A DNA stretch of 64,000 bases from Candidatus Eiseniibacteriota bacterium (GTDB lineage: Bacteria > Orphanbacterota > Orphanbacteria > Orphanbacterales > Orphanbacteraceae): assembly GCA_024276995.1 (NCBI GenBank), contig JAJRWB010000012.1, positions 33,618 to 97,617 on the forward strand, read 5' to 3'. Of this stretch, positions 9,058-17,584 are shown one piece after another. Below the pieces are notes generated by a model. The model did no database searches. It was not told the DNA's origin and saw only the letters and a list, made by a program, of their open reading frames with translations. Every line of letters starts with the position of its first letter. Position 1 is the first letter of the stretch. The translations under genes were made by a program, and so were the position numbers.

Positions 9058-11165
9058 ACCTTCCCGTCTCCGAAGAGAGGGGGGGGTGCCGGAAGAGTTC
9101 GGTGCTCCTTTCCGGGGCGTATCTCGGATTCTGCTGGGGACTTTTTTCATGGGCGGCGGTGTCCGCGGTTCAATGTCCGCCCGTTTTCATGGGAGTGCTC
9201 GAAACCCTTCTCACCGTCATCCTCTGGGCGGGCATCGCGCATATTGTCGCGTGCATCGTGGAGGCGATCCGTCTTCCCGGAGATCGCGAGACGCTCTCGC
9301 TGGCCGCGACGGCGGGGGTCTTCGTTTTCGCCTACACCAACTATCTGCTACATCCATATCTGATCGCCGGCGTCTATCTCCTCTCTCGCCCCGGTTTTCT
9401 GATCAGCGCGGCGATGCTCGTTCTGTTCTTGCCGCCCGCCCTTCTTCTTCGCGGCGGACGGCTGGGGCGCGCGGAGGAGCTTCGGAAAAGACTCTTCTTT
9501 CCGCCCGTCGCCATGGGTTTCCTCTTCGTTTTCGGCCGGTGCATCCTCGCCTCGATGCTTCCCGGGAGCGGGCGGCTGCCGATCGCCTTCGCATCGGCGT
9601 TCCTCCTCTTCTTTCTCACGGCGATCGTGTTTCGGAAGGGGATGGGGGGCGCGCCGTGGAGCGTCTTGCGCGTCCTCGTTCCGGCGGTGCTGATCGCCGT
9701 CATCATGGGAGGAAGCGTGATCCACGGCTTCGACCGTTTCCTCCGGCGGTCGATGGAGTCGGCGGGGCGTTATCCCGCTTCGCCGTCCCCGCCGGTGATC
9801 TTGATCTCCCTCGACACGGTCCGGCCGGACCATCTCTCCTTGTACGGGTACCGTTTCGACACCACCCCGAGGCTCGTCGAATTCGCCTCGTCCGCCGTGA
9901 CGTACGACCAAGCGTACTCCGTTTCGAGCTGGACCCTTCCCGCACACGCGTCGATCTATACGGGTGTCTACCCGCGGGAGCACGGGGCCCACTATCCGCC
10001 GGGAGCGCGGCCCGGTGTGGTGCCCGGTGAAATCGACCGTACGCTTCCGACTCTTGCGCAGGTGATGAGCGCGCAGGGCTACCACACCGCCGCGATCGCC
10101 GCGAACCGGCTCGCCGTGTCGCCGGAGTACGGCCTTGAGAGGGGATTCGACGATCTCCTCGTCGCGAGACGGCTGACCGATAAGCCGATGCCCTTCACCA
10201 CGCTCAAGGCGCTCGGAAGGCTCGTCCGTATTCCCTCGATCCGCCGCATCATGAGAGAGCACGACGACGCGGCGACCATCACCGACCGTGCGCTCGCGTG
10301 GGTCGAGAGGTGCGGCGGAAAGGACCGGCCTTTTTTCCTCTTCCTGAACTATATCGATCCCCATACTCCATACGCCGCTCCGGCGCGATACGATGTGTGG
10401 GGGGCGAGAAGATCGTGGCGGGAGCGGTTTCGCGAGATCGTGCTTCTCGGGTACGAAACGAAATCGAGCGGTATCGATCTCGATGAAACCGATCGGGCGA
10501 TTCTCGATCGGCACTATGACCGGGAGATTTCGTATCTCGACCATGAACTCGGGAGACTTTTCGCCGGCTTCGAAGAATCGGGCCTCCTCGACAGGGCGTG
10601 GATCGTGATCGTTTCCGATCATGGGGAATTCCTGGGGGAACATCATCGCCGGAATCACGGAAAGGCGTTGTACGAAGAAGTGACCCGCGCGGTTCTCATC
10701 GTCCGCCCCCCGGGCGGTGTCGAGGGAGGGGGGAGGAGAGAGGTGCGGCTCGCGTCCACGCTCGAAATCCCGAGACTCATCGCCGAGGCGGTCGGCTTCG
10801 CTCCGCCGCGCGGCATGGTCCGGCACCGTCCCGATCAGAGCGGCTTCGTGATCTGCGAGAAGTACCTCACCCATCGATATCGCCGCTACCTGGACCGCGA
10901 CGACGTCGGTCGCCTCCGGGCGGTGTTGATGGGAGGGTGGAAGTGGATCGTCGCCGACCCTGGGGGAACGGAAGAACTCTATCATCTCGTCGATGACGGC
11001 GACGAGTCGGTGAACCGGGCCGAAGGCGAGAGCGGAATCCGGAACGCCATGAGAGCCCGCTATGCCGCGTGGCTCGAGGGAACGGTTTCGCCGTTCCCGG
11101 ACGGCGGCGTAGGAAGAGACCAAGAGAAGAAGGACGCGCTGCGCGCTCTCGGCTATCTCGACTGA
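9054..11165 (+). CDS. Membrane-anchored sulfatase/phosphotransferase-fold enzyme with Thr at the nucleophile position
   Basis: 703 aa; ATG start in an ATGA overlap, GGGAGG 8 bases upstream. Residues about 20-230 contain several membrane helices. The rest is an alkaline-phosphatase-superfamily domain: VILISLDTVRPDHLSLYGY near 250 gives the first metal ligands, TTPRL follows, and SDHGEFLGEHHRRNHG near 520 gives the later metal ligands. The usual sulfatase CxPSR motif is replaced by WTLPAH near residue 292. That puts Thr where formylglycine would form, as in phosphoethanolamine/phosphoglycerol transferases. It may therefore decorate the glycan with a phospho-group rather than remove sulfate. The catalytic domain is predicted outside the cytoplasm. 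Confidence 0.78.
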   Translation: MNLPVSEERGGCRKSSVLLSGAYLGFCWGLFSWAAVSAVQCPPVFMGVLETLLTVILWAGIAHIVACIVEAIRLPGDRETLSLAATAGVFVFAYTNYLLHPYLIAGVYLLSRPGFLISAAMLVLFLPPALLLRGGRLGRAEELRKRLFFPPVAMGFLFVFGRCILASMLPGSGRLPIAFASAFLLFFLTAIVFRKGMGGAPWSVLRVLVPAVLIAVIMGGSVIHGFDRFLRRSMESAGRYPASPSPPVILISLDTVRPDHLSLYGYRFDTTPRLVEFASSAVTYDQAYSVSSWTLPAHASIYTGVYPREHGAHYPPGARPGVVPGEIDRTLPTLAQVMSAQGYHTAAIAANRLAVSPEYGLERGFDDLLVARRLTDKPMPFTTLKALGRLVRIPSIRRIMREHDDAATITDRALAWVERCGGKDRPFFLFLNYIDPHTPYAAPARYDVWGARRSWRERFREIVLLGYETKSSGIDLDETDRAILDRHYDREISYLDHELGRLFAGFEESGLLDRAWIVIVSDHGEFLGEHHRRNHGKALYEEVTRAVLIVRPPGGVEGGGRREVRLASTLEIPRLIAEAVGFAPPRGMVRHRPDQSGFVICEKYLTHRYRRYLDRDDVGRLRAVLMGGWKWIVADPGGTEELYHLVDDGDESVNRAEGESGIRNAMRARYAAWLEGTVSPFPDGGVGRDQEKKDALRALGYLD

Positions 11166-11197
11166 AGGCGCGCACCCGTTCGGAGGATTCGGCCGGG

Positions 11198-12178
11198 ATG
11201 GATATCGCCTATTTCTCAACCGTGCTCTCCCTTCTCGCCGACCGGACGATCGACGTGACGGCGTTGGAGGCGATTCCCGGGGGATACGGCTCTCCCCGGG
11301 TCGATCGAATCCGCCTCGCGCGACCGTTTTGCGGGCACTCGTCGGTGGTGGCGAAGTATGTGCCCGCGGGGGCGGGGGGGGAAGTGAGCGCGTACCGGTG
11401 GTTCGTCTCTCCTTTCGTCGGCGAGGAGTTCGGGCCGCTGGCCATGGTGCACGCCGAGGAAGGGGGGTGGTGGATCTTCCTCCCCGATTTCGGCGACGAG
11501 ACGCTCGATACGACGAGCGCCCCGGCCGCCTGGCGCGAGGCGGCGCGGTGGATCGCTCGTTTCCAGGCCGCCCCTCTCCCCTCCCTCCCGGCGCGGCTTC
11601 CGCGCGGAGAGCGGTTTCTGTCGTGGAGCCGCCGGGGCATTGTCCGCCGCCTTCGCGAGGGAGGACGGCGCCTCGAGCGCTTCGAGAAGATCGTCGATCT
11701 TCCCGGCGGCGAGACGATGGTGAGGAGATGGGGGAATCGCGCCGCCTTCTTGAGGACGGTCCTCCCCCGCGTGCCGGGGGGGTTCGAGCGTCCGCTCCAT
11801 GGAGACTACAAGGGGAAGAACCTCCTCGTCGACCGCTCGGCCGGCGATGTCCGGATCCACCCCGTGGATTGGGCGAATGCCGGGTTCGGCCCGCTCTTTC
11901 TGGATATTCACACCCTTGCCCGCGACCTTCCGCCCGGCGAAAGGGAGGACGTGGTGGGCGCCTTTTTCGACGAAAGGACGGACGTGGGGTCGACGCTCCT
12001 CTCCCGCGACGAAGTCTCCCTCGGAATGGCGATCGTCGCCTTGATGAATAGTCTTCTCAGCATTGTCGTACTCGCCGACTACCTGGAGCGGGGCGTGGAT
12101 GAGACGGGTACGCCGTTCACGCTGGCGCGAAGGTTCGAGGAGATGGAGGGCGCCTTTGCGGCGGCTGCGGCCTTATGA
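11198..12178 (+). CDS. Aminoglycoside phosphotransferase (APH)-fold kinase
   Basis: 326 aa; ATG start with GGAGGA 10 bases upstream. The C-terminal half carries the APH/choline-kinase catalytic loop LHGDYKGKNLLV and, 17 residues on, a VDWANAGFGP metal-binding segment. These are the HxDxxxxN and D-type motifs of this kinase fold. The N-terminal lobe is less conserved. In glycan clusters such kinases usually phosphorylate a sugar or lipid carrier; antibiotic resistance is unlikely from the context. It overlaps the next transferase gene (ATGA). Confidence 0.75.
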   Translation: MDIAYFSTVLSLLADRTIDVTALEAIPGGYGSPRVDRIRLARPFCGHSSVVAKYVPAGAGGEVSAYRWFVSPFVGEEFGPLAMVHAEEGGWWIFLPDFGDETLDTTSAPAAWREAARWIARFQAAPLPSLPARLPRGERFLSWSRRGIVRRLREGGRRLERFEKIVDLPGGETMVRRWGNRAAFLRTVLPRVPGGFERPLHGDYKGKNLLVDRSAGDVRIHPVDWANAGFGPLFLDIHTLARDLPPGEREDVVGAFFDERTDVGSTLLSRDEVSLGMAIVALMNSLLSIVVLADYLERGVDETGTPFTLARRFEEMEGAFAAAAAL

Positions 12179-13368
12179 AGATCGGTTTCGTGAAGATGAC
12201 CCCCCTCGACGACGACGGTGCGCCGATCTCCGGTGTCGGATCGGTGGTTCGCGACTGGATCGAAGCGCTCCGCCGCCGGGGTCACGACGCGGAAGTTTTT
12301 GCCTTCAAGGATCATCTTACCACCGGCGAGAACGCGACGGCGGTCTATCGGAAAAGCCTTTTCGGCGACCGTCGTCTCGGTGCGACGCTTCGCCGGTGGT
12401 CGGAGGATTCGGGCGTGGAGATTCTTCATTTCCATACGTCCCTCCGCCAGACTTTCCGCGCGCTTCGCCGCCCGCTTCCCCGCCCGGCGATCGCGTCGCT
12501 CCACACCTTCGAGGCGGTTTGTCCGCTCTGCACGAAACGTCTCCCGGGCGGGGAGGCGTGCCGCTTTTCCCCGGGGCCGGTCTGCGTCCGGCAGGGGTGC
12601 CGTTCGGTGCGGCGCTATTGCATGCACGATCTTCCCGCTCGTGCGCTCAGGCGTCGTTCGTGGAGGTTTCTCTCCCGCGTGCTGGTTCATAATCGCGCCC
12701 TCGGCGAGGCCCTCGGGGGAATGCTGTCGACGACGGCGGTGACCCGGGTTCCTCTCGGTGTGGATGTCGCGAGGTTCGCCGCGACCCGCCGCCCGGGAGA
12801 CGGGAGAACGGTCGTGTATGCGGGAAGATTCCGGCGGGAGAAAGGGGTTCACCATCTCATCGCGGCGTTCGCGCGGGTGCGAAGGAAGATCCCCGCCGCG
12901 AAACTTCTTCTGATCGGCGCTGGCGAGGAGGAGGCGCCTCTGCTGAATCTATGTGATCGTCTCGGCGTGAGCGGGTCGGTCCGGTTTACGGGCGCCGCGG
13001 CGCGCCGGGAGATTCCGCGACGTCTTTCGGGTGCCTCGGTGGCGGTGCTTCCGTCGATCTGGGAAGAGAACTTCGGTCTCGCCGGTCTCGAGGCGATGGC
13101 CGCCGGGCTCCCCGTCGTGGGATCGGACATGGCCGGGATCCGCGAATGGCTCGAGAACGGACGGAACGGTTATCTCGTTCCTCCCGGCGATGAAATCGCC
13201 CTGGCGTCCGCCGTCGAGAAAATTCTGCGGGACAACGGACGTCGGCGGGAAATGGGACGGGCGGCGCGGATAACCGCGGAGGCGTTCGATATTCACGCGG
13301 TGACGGGCGCATTGGAAAAGGTGTACGAACAGGTCATCGCGGAAGCGGGAAACGAGGTGGGTGGTTGA
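12175..13368 (+). CDS. Glycosyltransferase family 4 with Cys-rich acceptor-domain insert
   Basis: 397 aa. N-terminal ISGVGSVVRDWIEAL is the acceptor-side loop. Around residues 115-150 there is a Cys-rich segment (CPLC, EACRF, VCVRQGC, YCMHD) seen in a subgroup of GT4 enzymes. The donor domain has VYAGRFRREKGVHHL and the EX7E motif ENFGLAGLE. The stop overlaps the TTG of the radical SAM gene that closes the cluster. The cysteines could bind zinc, which is inferred from spacing only. Confidence 0.83.
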   Translation: MKIGFVKMTPLDDDGAPISGVGSVVRDWIEALRRRGHDAEVFAFKDHLTTGENATAVYRKSLFGDRRLGATLRRWSEDSGVEILHFHTSLRQTFRALRRPLPRPAIASLHTFEAVCPLCTKRLPGGEACRFSPGPVCVRQGCRSVRRYCMHDLPARALRRRSWRFLSRVLVHNRALGEALGGMLSTTAVTRVPLGVDVARFAATRRPGDGRTVVYAGRFRREKGVHHLIAAFARVRRKIPAAKLLLIGAGEEEAPLLNLCDRLGVSGSVRFTGAAARREIPRRLSGASVAVLPSIWEENFGLAGLEAMAAGLPVVGSDMAGIREWLENGRNGYLVPPGDEIALASAVEKILRDNGRRREMGRAARITAEAFDIHAVTGALEKVYEQVIAEAGNEVGG

Positions 13369-14357
13369 ACGGGAGAATCGTTCCGCGGAAAGTGCGGCTC
13401 GAAGCGACGAGCGTCTGCCAGCTTCGTTGTCCCGCGTGTCCGACCGCGACGCGGGTGATCGCCCCGGTGATCGGCCCCGGTTATCTCGCAAAGGAGGATT
13501 TCGACCGCTTCATCGACGGCCATCGCTTCGTTCGCCATGTCGAGCTGTCCAATTTCGGGGAGCTGTTCCTGAACCCCGACCTGGCGGACATCCTGGAAAT
13601 CGCCTACCGCCGCGGCGTGGCCTTGTCGGCGGACAACGGCGCGAACATGAACCGCGCGCCCGACGAACTTCTCGAAGCACTGGTCCGTTTTCGTTTCCGA
13701 AGTATGGCCGTTTCCATCGACGGGGCGAGCCGGGAAGTGTACACCCGGTATCGCGTCGGGGGCGATTTCGACCGGGTCATCCGGAATATTCGAACCGTGA
13801 ACCGGTTCAAGGAGAAGTACCGGTCCCCGTTCCCCCGCCTGGCGTGGCAGTTCATCGTGTTCGATCACAACGCCCACGAGTTCGAGAGGGCCCGCGCTCT
13901 GGCGTCCGGATTGGGCATGGAATTCCGGCCGAAACTCCCATGGAACGAATCGAAAGTTTCCGCATCGATGGAACCTCTTCGCTCTTCCCTTCCCGGAGGA
14001 TTCCTTTCGAGAACGGAGTTCGCCTCGGGGAGGGGAAGGCATTATTCCGGGGCGCTCTGTCACCATCTGTGGCACGAACCTCAAGTGAACTGGGACGGTT
14101 CGGTTCTGGGCTGTTGCGTGAATTACTGGGGCGATTTCGGGGGAAACGTCTTCGAGGACGGTCTTCTCGCCTGTGTGAATGGCGAGGGAATGAAGCACGC
14201 CCGCGCCATGCTTCGGGGGAAAGCGCCCGCGAGGAAGGATATTCCGTGCAGCGCCTGCGACGTCTATCGTTTTATGGCGGAAAGAAAGAGCTGGATCGGT
14301 CCCTGCGAAATCCTCCGGGCGCGTTTCGCGGCGCTTTGGGCGGGAAGGAACCCCTGA
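13365..14357 (+). CDS. Radical SAM/SPASM-domain enzyme
   Basis: 330 aa; TTG start in a TTGA overlap. It has the AdoMet radical CxxxCxxC motif (CQLRCPAC) near residue 17. It also has a barrel sequence VSIDGASREVYTRYRVGG and a SPASM-like C-terminus (CHHLWHEPQVNWDGS, then GCCVNY, then CSACDVY) for auxiliary clusters. It is closely similar in layout to the truncated protein at 1-668, so the two look like paralogues on either side of one glycan cluster. The substrate is not known; related enzymes act on cyclitols, sugars or peptides. Confidence 0.85.
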   Translation: MNGRIVPRKVRLEATSVCQLRCPACPTATRVIAPVIGPGYLAKEDFDRFIDGHRFVRHVELSNFGELFLNPDLADILEIAYRRGVALSADNGANMNRAPDELLEALVRFRFRSMAVSIDGASREVYTRYRVGGDFDRVIRNIRTVNRFKEKYRSPFPRLAWQFIVFDHNAHEFERARALASGLGMEFRPKLPWNESKVSASMEPLRSSLPGGFLSRTEFASGRGRHYSGALCHHLWHEPQVNWDGSVLGCCVNYWGDFGGNVFEDGLLACVNGEGMKHARAMLRGKAPARKDIPCSACDVYRFMAERKSWIGPCEILRARFAALWAGRNP

Positions 14358-14376
14358 AAAGGGCCGTCCATCCGTG

Positions 14377-14838
14377 TCATTCCCCTTTCCTTTCTTTCTC
14401 GAGGAAGAGAACTTTCTTCTGAAGCTCCTCGATCTTCTCCGACATCATGCGGATACTGCCGGCGAGTCCCCGGATGAACGCGTTGGCGAAGGCGGGGTAG
14501 TCGGCGACCGCCTCGAGAAACGCCTCCTGGTGGAGCGAGAGGGCGTGCGTATCTCTCGTGATCCTGACTTCGTCGAAGACCGCTTCTTCGACGCCAAGAA
14601 GGCGCAGCAGCCCGAAGGCATATCCCTTCAGCGCCCGCCGAACCACCACGCCCCCGCGGAGCTGCTCGACTTCACCGTCTAGAATGAAGAAGAAACTCGT
14701 CGCCGACTCGCCGGTGGACGGGATGACTTCCCCCGCTTCGAAGCGAACCTCTTCCGTTCTTGCCGCGATGAGGGCGACTTCATCGGTGGGGATCGTCTTG
14801 AAGAGATCCTCCTCCATCAGGGCGATCGCCTTTTCCAT
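14377..14838 (-). CDS. Cyclic nucleotide-binding-domain (CRP-like) regulatory protein
   Basis: 153 aa. It follows the cNMP-binding beta-roll: EVRFEAGEVIPSTGESATSFFFILDGEVEQLRGG, then a FGLLRLLG segment in place of the classical phosphate-binding cassette. A C-terminal amphipathic helix or coiled coil (EKIEELQKKVLFLEKE) follows instead of a DNA-binding helix-turn-helix. The start ATG at 14838 lies 5 bases after the stop of the transporter gene, so it is co-translated with it. Proteins of that transporter type sometimes carry this domain fused at the C-terminus; here it is a separate gene. The canonical cAMP-binding Arg is not clear, so ligand binding is uncertain. Confidence 0.72.
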   Translation of the reverse strand: MEKAIALMEEDLFKTIPTDEVALIAARTEEVRFEAGEVIPSTGESATSFFFILDGEVEQLRGGVVVRRALKGYAFGLLRLLGVEEAVFDEVRITRDTHALSLHQEAFLEAVADYPAFANAFIRGLAGSIRMMSEKIEELQKKVLFLEKERKGE

Positions 14839-14843
14839 GATGC

Positions 14844-17447
14844 TCAGTTCATTAATGCGTTGCGTGACGATCCCTCCCCCCCGGCGACGGTGAGCTTCTC
14901 CATGGCCCACCGGGCAGTGTCGCGAATGATCGGATCCGACGATTTCATGTGATCATAGACCAGGTCGAGATGGATATCGAGTTTCGTCGATCCCACGACG
15001 AATAGACCGATCGCTCTCAACCATGCCTCGCGGCTCTCCAGAAGTTCCATGATCGTTCCGTATACCGAAGGAGAACCGCGGTGCAGCACGAAGCCGGCGC
15101 GTCTTACTTTTCCATTGAAGGAAGATTCCTCGAGCACGGGGAGAAGCGTTTTCTTGTGATCCTTTTCGAGGATCGAATCGAGATACTCGATCGATTGCGC
15201 CCGCAGCCGCCTGTTTCGGCCGAGGTAACCTCGGTGGGCGAGGAGCGTGTCCCGGGTGGGATAAACGAGGGCGAGCCTTCTGAAGATCCGCTCGAGAGAC
15301 TGGGCGGTTCGTTCGTTGATCACCCGGCCAAGGAGTCTGCGAACGTCTTCATTTTCGATGGAGAGCACCGCGCGCTGCTGGACGAGCCGTTGGCAATAGC
15401 GAAGGATCTCGCCGTCCAGCCTTTCACGGACGATTTTCCACGGCAGCGAGACCGCCGGGTTTTTCAGGCGGATCTGGTTGAGCGATCGGAGCACCTGGTT
15501 CATCACGATCCGGTTGGTTCCGAGGTGGCCTGCCCGGAAAAGTGAATATGCCGCATCCTGGCTCCCGATGGCGGCGAGTACCCGCGCGATCTCTACGCGG
15601 GTGGCTGGACTCACCGAGTCGTCGACGAGCCTGTCGCCGAGGAGGCCGACGATACGGTCGCCGTAGAGGGTGAGACTCTCCCTGGCGTCCTTGCGGTCCT
15701 CCCCTTTTTCGAGTCGGTCGATCAGCGCCGGAACGAACCGGCCGTCGCGGGTCAACCCGGCGCTCCTCATCGCGGTGACGCGCACATCTCTTTCCGGATC
15801 GTCGATCAGTTCGCGGAGCCTGTTTCTCGGTATAGGCGATCCGAGTTCTCTTCCGGCGGCGGCGGCCACCGCCACCCGGTCGGCGGTCGTCTCCTCGAGG
15901 CTCATGTCCGCCATCGCCTCGCCGGATGCACCGTCCCGCTGGAAACCGGTTTCCCACTCGAGTCCCTCCACGTTGGCGCCGCCCGCGATCAACATGGCAA
16001 GTGCTCTCGCCCGCACCGTCGGGGACGGATGGTGGAGGAGGAGCGAGCTTTTCTCCCGAACCGCTCCCATGTTGCCGTTTCGGAGAACCTCGAGAGCGTA
16101 GAGTACGCGACTTTCGTCTTCGCTTTCGAGGAGTGCCACCCAGTCGGTGGAAGGGTCCCACGTGGTGACGGGCGACGGCGCCTGCGTGCGTATCGACACC
16201 GACCGGTGGAGTGGGCGGGAAGCCTGCAGACGATACGATCGACTCACGGCGAACTCGAGGGCGAGCCAGCCGGCGGTGAGGACGGTCACCGCCAACGTGA
16301 TCTCCTTCATCCCGCCGTTTCCCGTCGTGTTGAGGAGGAGGATGAGAAGCCCCGCCCCGGCGTCGGCGCTCCTCGCGACGGCCACATCGATCAACCGCTT
16401 CGCCAGCCGTCTCGTATGATCGCTCAATGGGAAGTAGAGGAATTCCCACGCCGTCCTGGAAATCGACACACGGAGGGTCGCGTCGTAGAGACGGGTGGAA
16501 AGAACGAGGAGGAAGAAGGGGGAGAAAAGCGTGGCCACCGATCCGGCGAGTATCCCCACGGGGAGCGCCAGTGCGGCGCTTCGCGGACCGAAACGGGAGA
16601 GGACGAAACCGGCGAGACCGAGCTGCGCCGCGAGGGCGATCACATTTTGGGCGCCGTAGAACCCCCCCAGAAGCGAGGTGATCCGCCCCGATTCGGCGAA
16701 GTGTTTCTGGAGAAAAAACTTGAACTCATAATCGAGTACGGTGGAGCAGATGCCGCCCACGAGAAAAAGGGCCACAAGCAGCCGCACATACGGCTTCGAC
16801 AGCGCTTCGCGAAAACCTCCGCGCGCCGCTTTCCGGCGATCGGCGAGGAGCGGGGCTTTCTCGCTCTCCTTCACACCGCTCCGGTTCGACAGGATCGCCG
16901 CCGCGGCGTGGAGGGCCGCGGCGATGACTAGAATCCAATCGGTTCCCACCGAACCGCCCAGAAAAGTGGCGGCGCCGCCGCCGGTGAGACCGCCCGTGAT
17001 ACCGGCGGCGCCGATCATGGCGAAAAGTCGCTTCGCCTCTCTCGGGTTGACCCTCTCGTTCACCAGGATCCAGAACTGAGAAATCAGGATGAGGCCGTAC
17101 GCGCCGCTCCAGAGGTAGAAGGCCACCGCCGCGACGCGCGGCGCCGCCGGGAACCAGAGGGCGAAGAGGATGAGCGAAAAACCGGTGGAACACAGGGCGA
17201 AGGAGAGCGTGTTGTGTGCGGCTCTTTTCGCCGTGAACTTTCCGAAGCCGTAGACCGCGAGTGCCGTCCACCCGGCGACGCCGAGGTAGACGTAAGGGAG
17301 GTTGCTCGCGGGAAGCTCGGCGAGGAAGAGACCGTCCCTCGCGATCCTTGCCAGGGTGAATGAGAGAATGATCAAGAAGTGAAGCGATCCGAGAGAGACG
17401 AGCAGAGGGATTTCCGTTTTTCTGAAATGAAACAGACCGCCGCTCAT
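14844..17447 (-). CDS. Npt/Tlc-like (MFS) transporter with C-terminal HEAT repeats
   Basis: 867 aa from the ATG at 17447, with GGGAG about 8 bases upstream; the open frame continues upstream but has no support. Residues 10-430 form about 11-12 hydrophobic helices like the ATP/ADP antiporter-related MFS proteins (for example the NERVNPREAKRLFAMIGAAGITGG helix pair). Residues about 470-860 are helical HEAT-like repeats (for example ALEVLRNGNMGAVREKSSLL) with the recurring pattern D-x-x-V-R. Nucleotide exchange is known for some family members, but many HEAT-fused ones have no proven substrate. It is divergent from ppx with 137 bases between. Confidence 0.68.
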   Translation of the reverse strand: MSGGLFHFRKTEIPLLVSLGSLHFLIILSFTLARIARDGLFLAELPASNLPYVYLGVAGWTALAVYGFGKFTAKRAAHNTLSFALCSTGFSLILFALWFPAAPRVAAVAFYLWSGAYGLILISQFWILVNERVNPREAKRLFAMIGAAGITGGLTGGGAATFLGGSVGTDWILVIAAALHAAAAILSNRSGVKESEKAPLLADRRKAARGGFREALSKPYVRLLVALFLVGGICSTVLDYEFKFFLQKHFAESGRITSLLGGFYGAQNVIALAAQLGLAGFVLSRFGPRSAALALPVGILAGSVATLFSPFFLLVLSTRLYDATLRVSISRTAWEFLYFPLSDHTRRLAKRLIDVAVARSADAGAGLLILLLNTTGNGGMKEITLAVTVLTAGWLALEFAVSRSYRLQASRPLHRSVSIRTQAPSPVTTWDPSTDWVALLESEDESRVLYALEVLRNGNMGAVREKSSLLLHHPSPTVRARALAMLIAGGANVEGLEWETGFQRDGASGEAMADMSLEETTADRVAVAAAAGRELGSPIPRNRLRELIDDPERDVRVTAMRSAGLTRDGRFVPALIDRLEKGEDRKDARESLTLYGDRIVGLLGDRLVDDSVSPATRVEIARVLAAIGSQDAAYSLFRAGHLGTNRIVMNQVLRSLNQIRLKNPAVSLPWKIVRERLDGEILRYCQRLVQQRAVLSIENEDVRRLLGRVINERTAQSLERIFRRLALVYPTRDTLLAHRGYLGRNRRLRAQSIEYLDSILEKDHKKTLLPVLEESSFNGKVRRAGFVLHRGSPSVYGTIMELLESREAWLRAIGLFVVGSTKLDIHLDLVYDHMKSSDPIIRDTARWAMEKLTVAGGEGSSRNALMN

Positions 17448-17584
17448 GGCAACTCCCGGAAGAAACACGCGCGGGCGGCGGCTGAAGTGCACGGCGCCCG
17501 GAAGAGCGATTGTAACAGACGAAGCGCGCGCACACATCAGAGGCGGCCTTGCCGCGGGGGGCGGTGCTCTGGTAAACCTCTTCC

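Noticed and set aside
11198..12178. Antibiotic-resistance aminoglycoside kinase
   Set aside because: Only the general APH fold is seen; the gene sits inside a glycan cluster.
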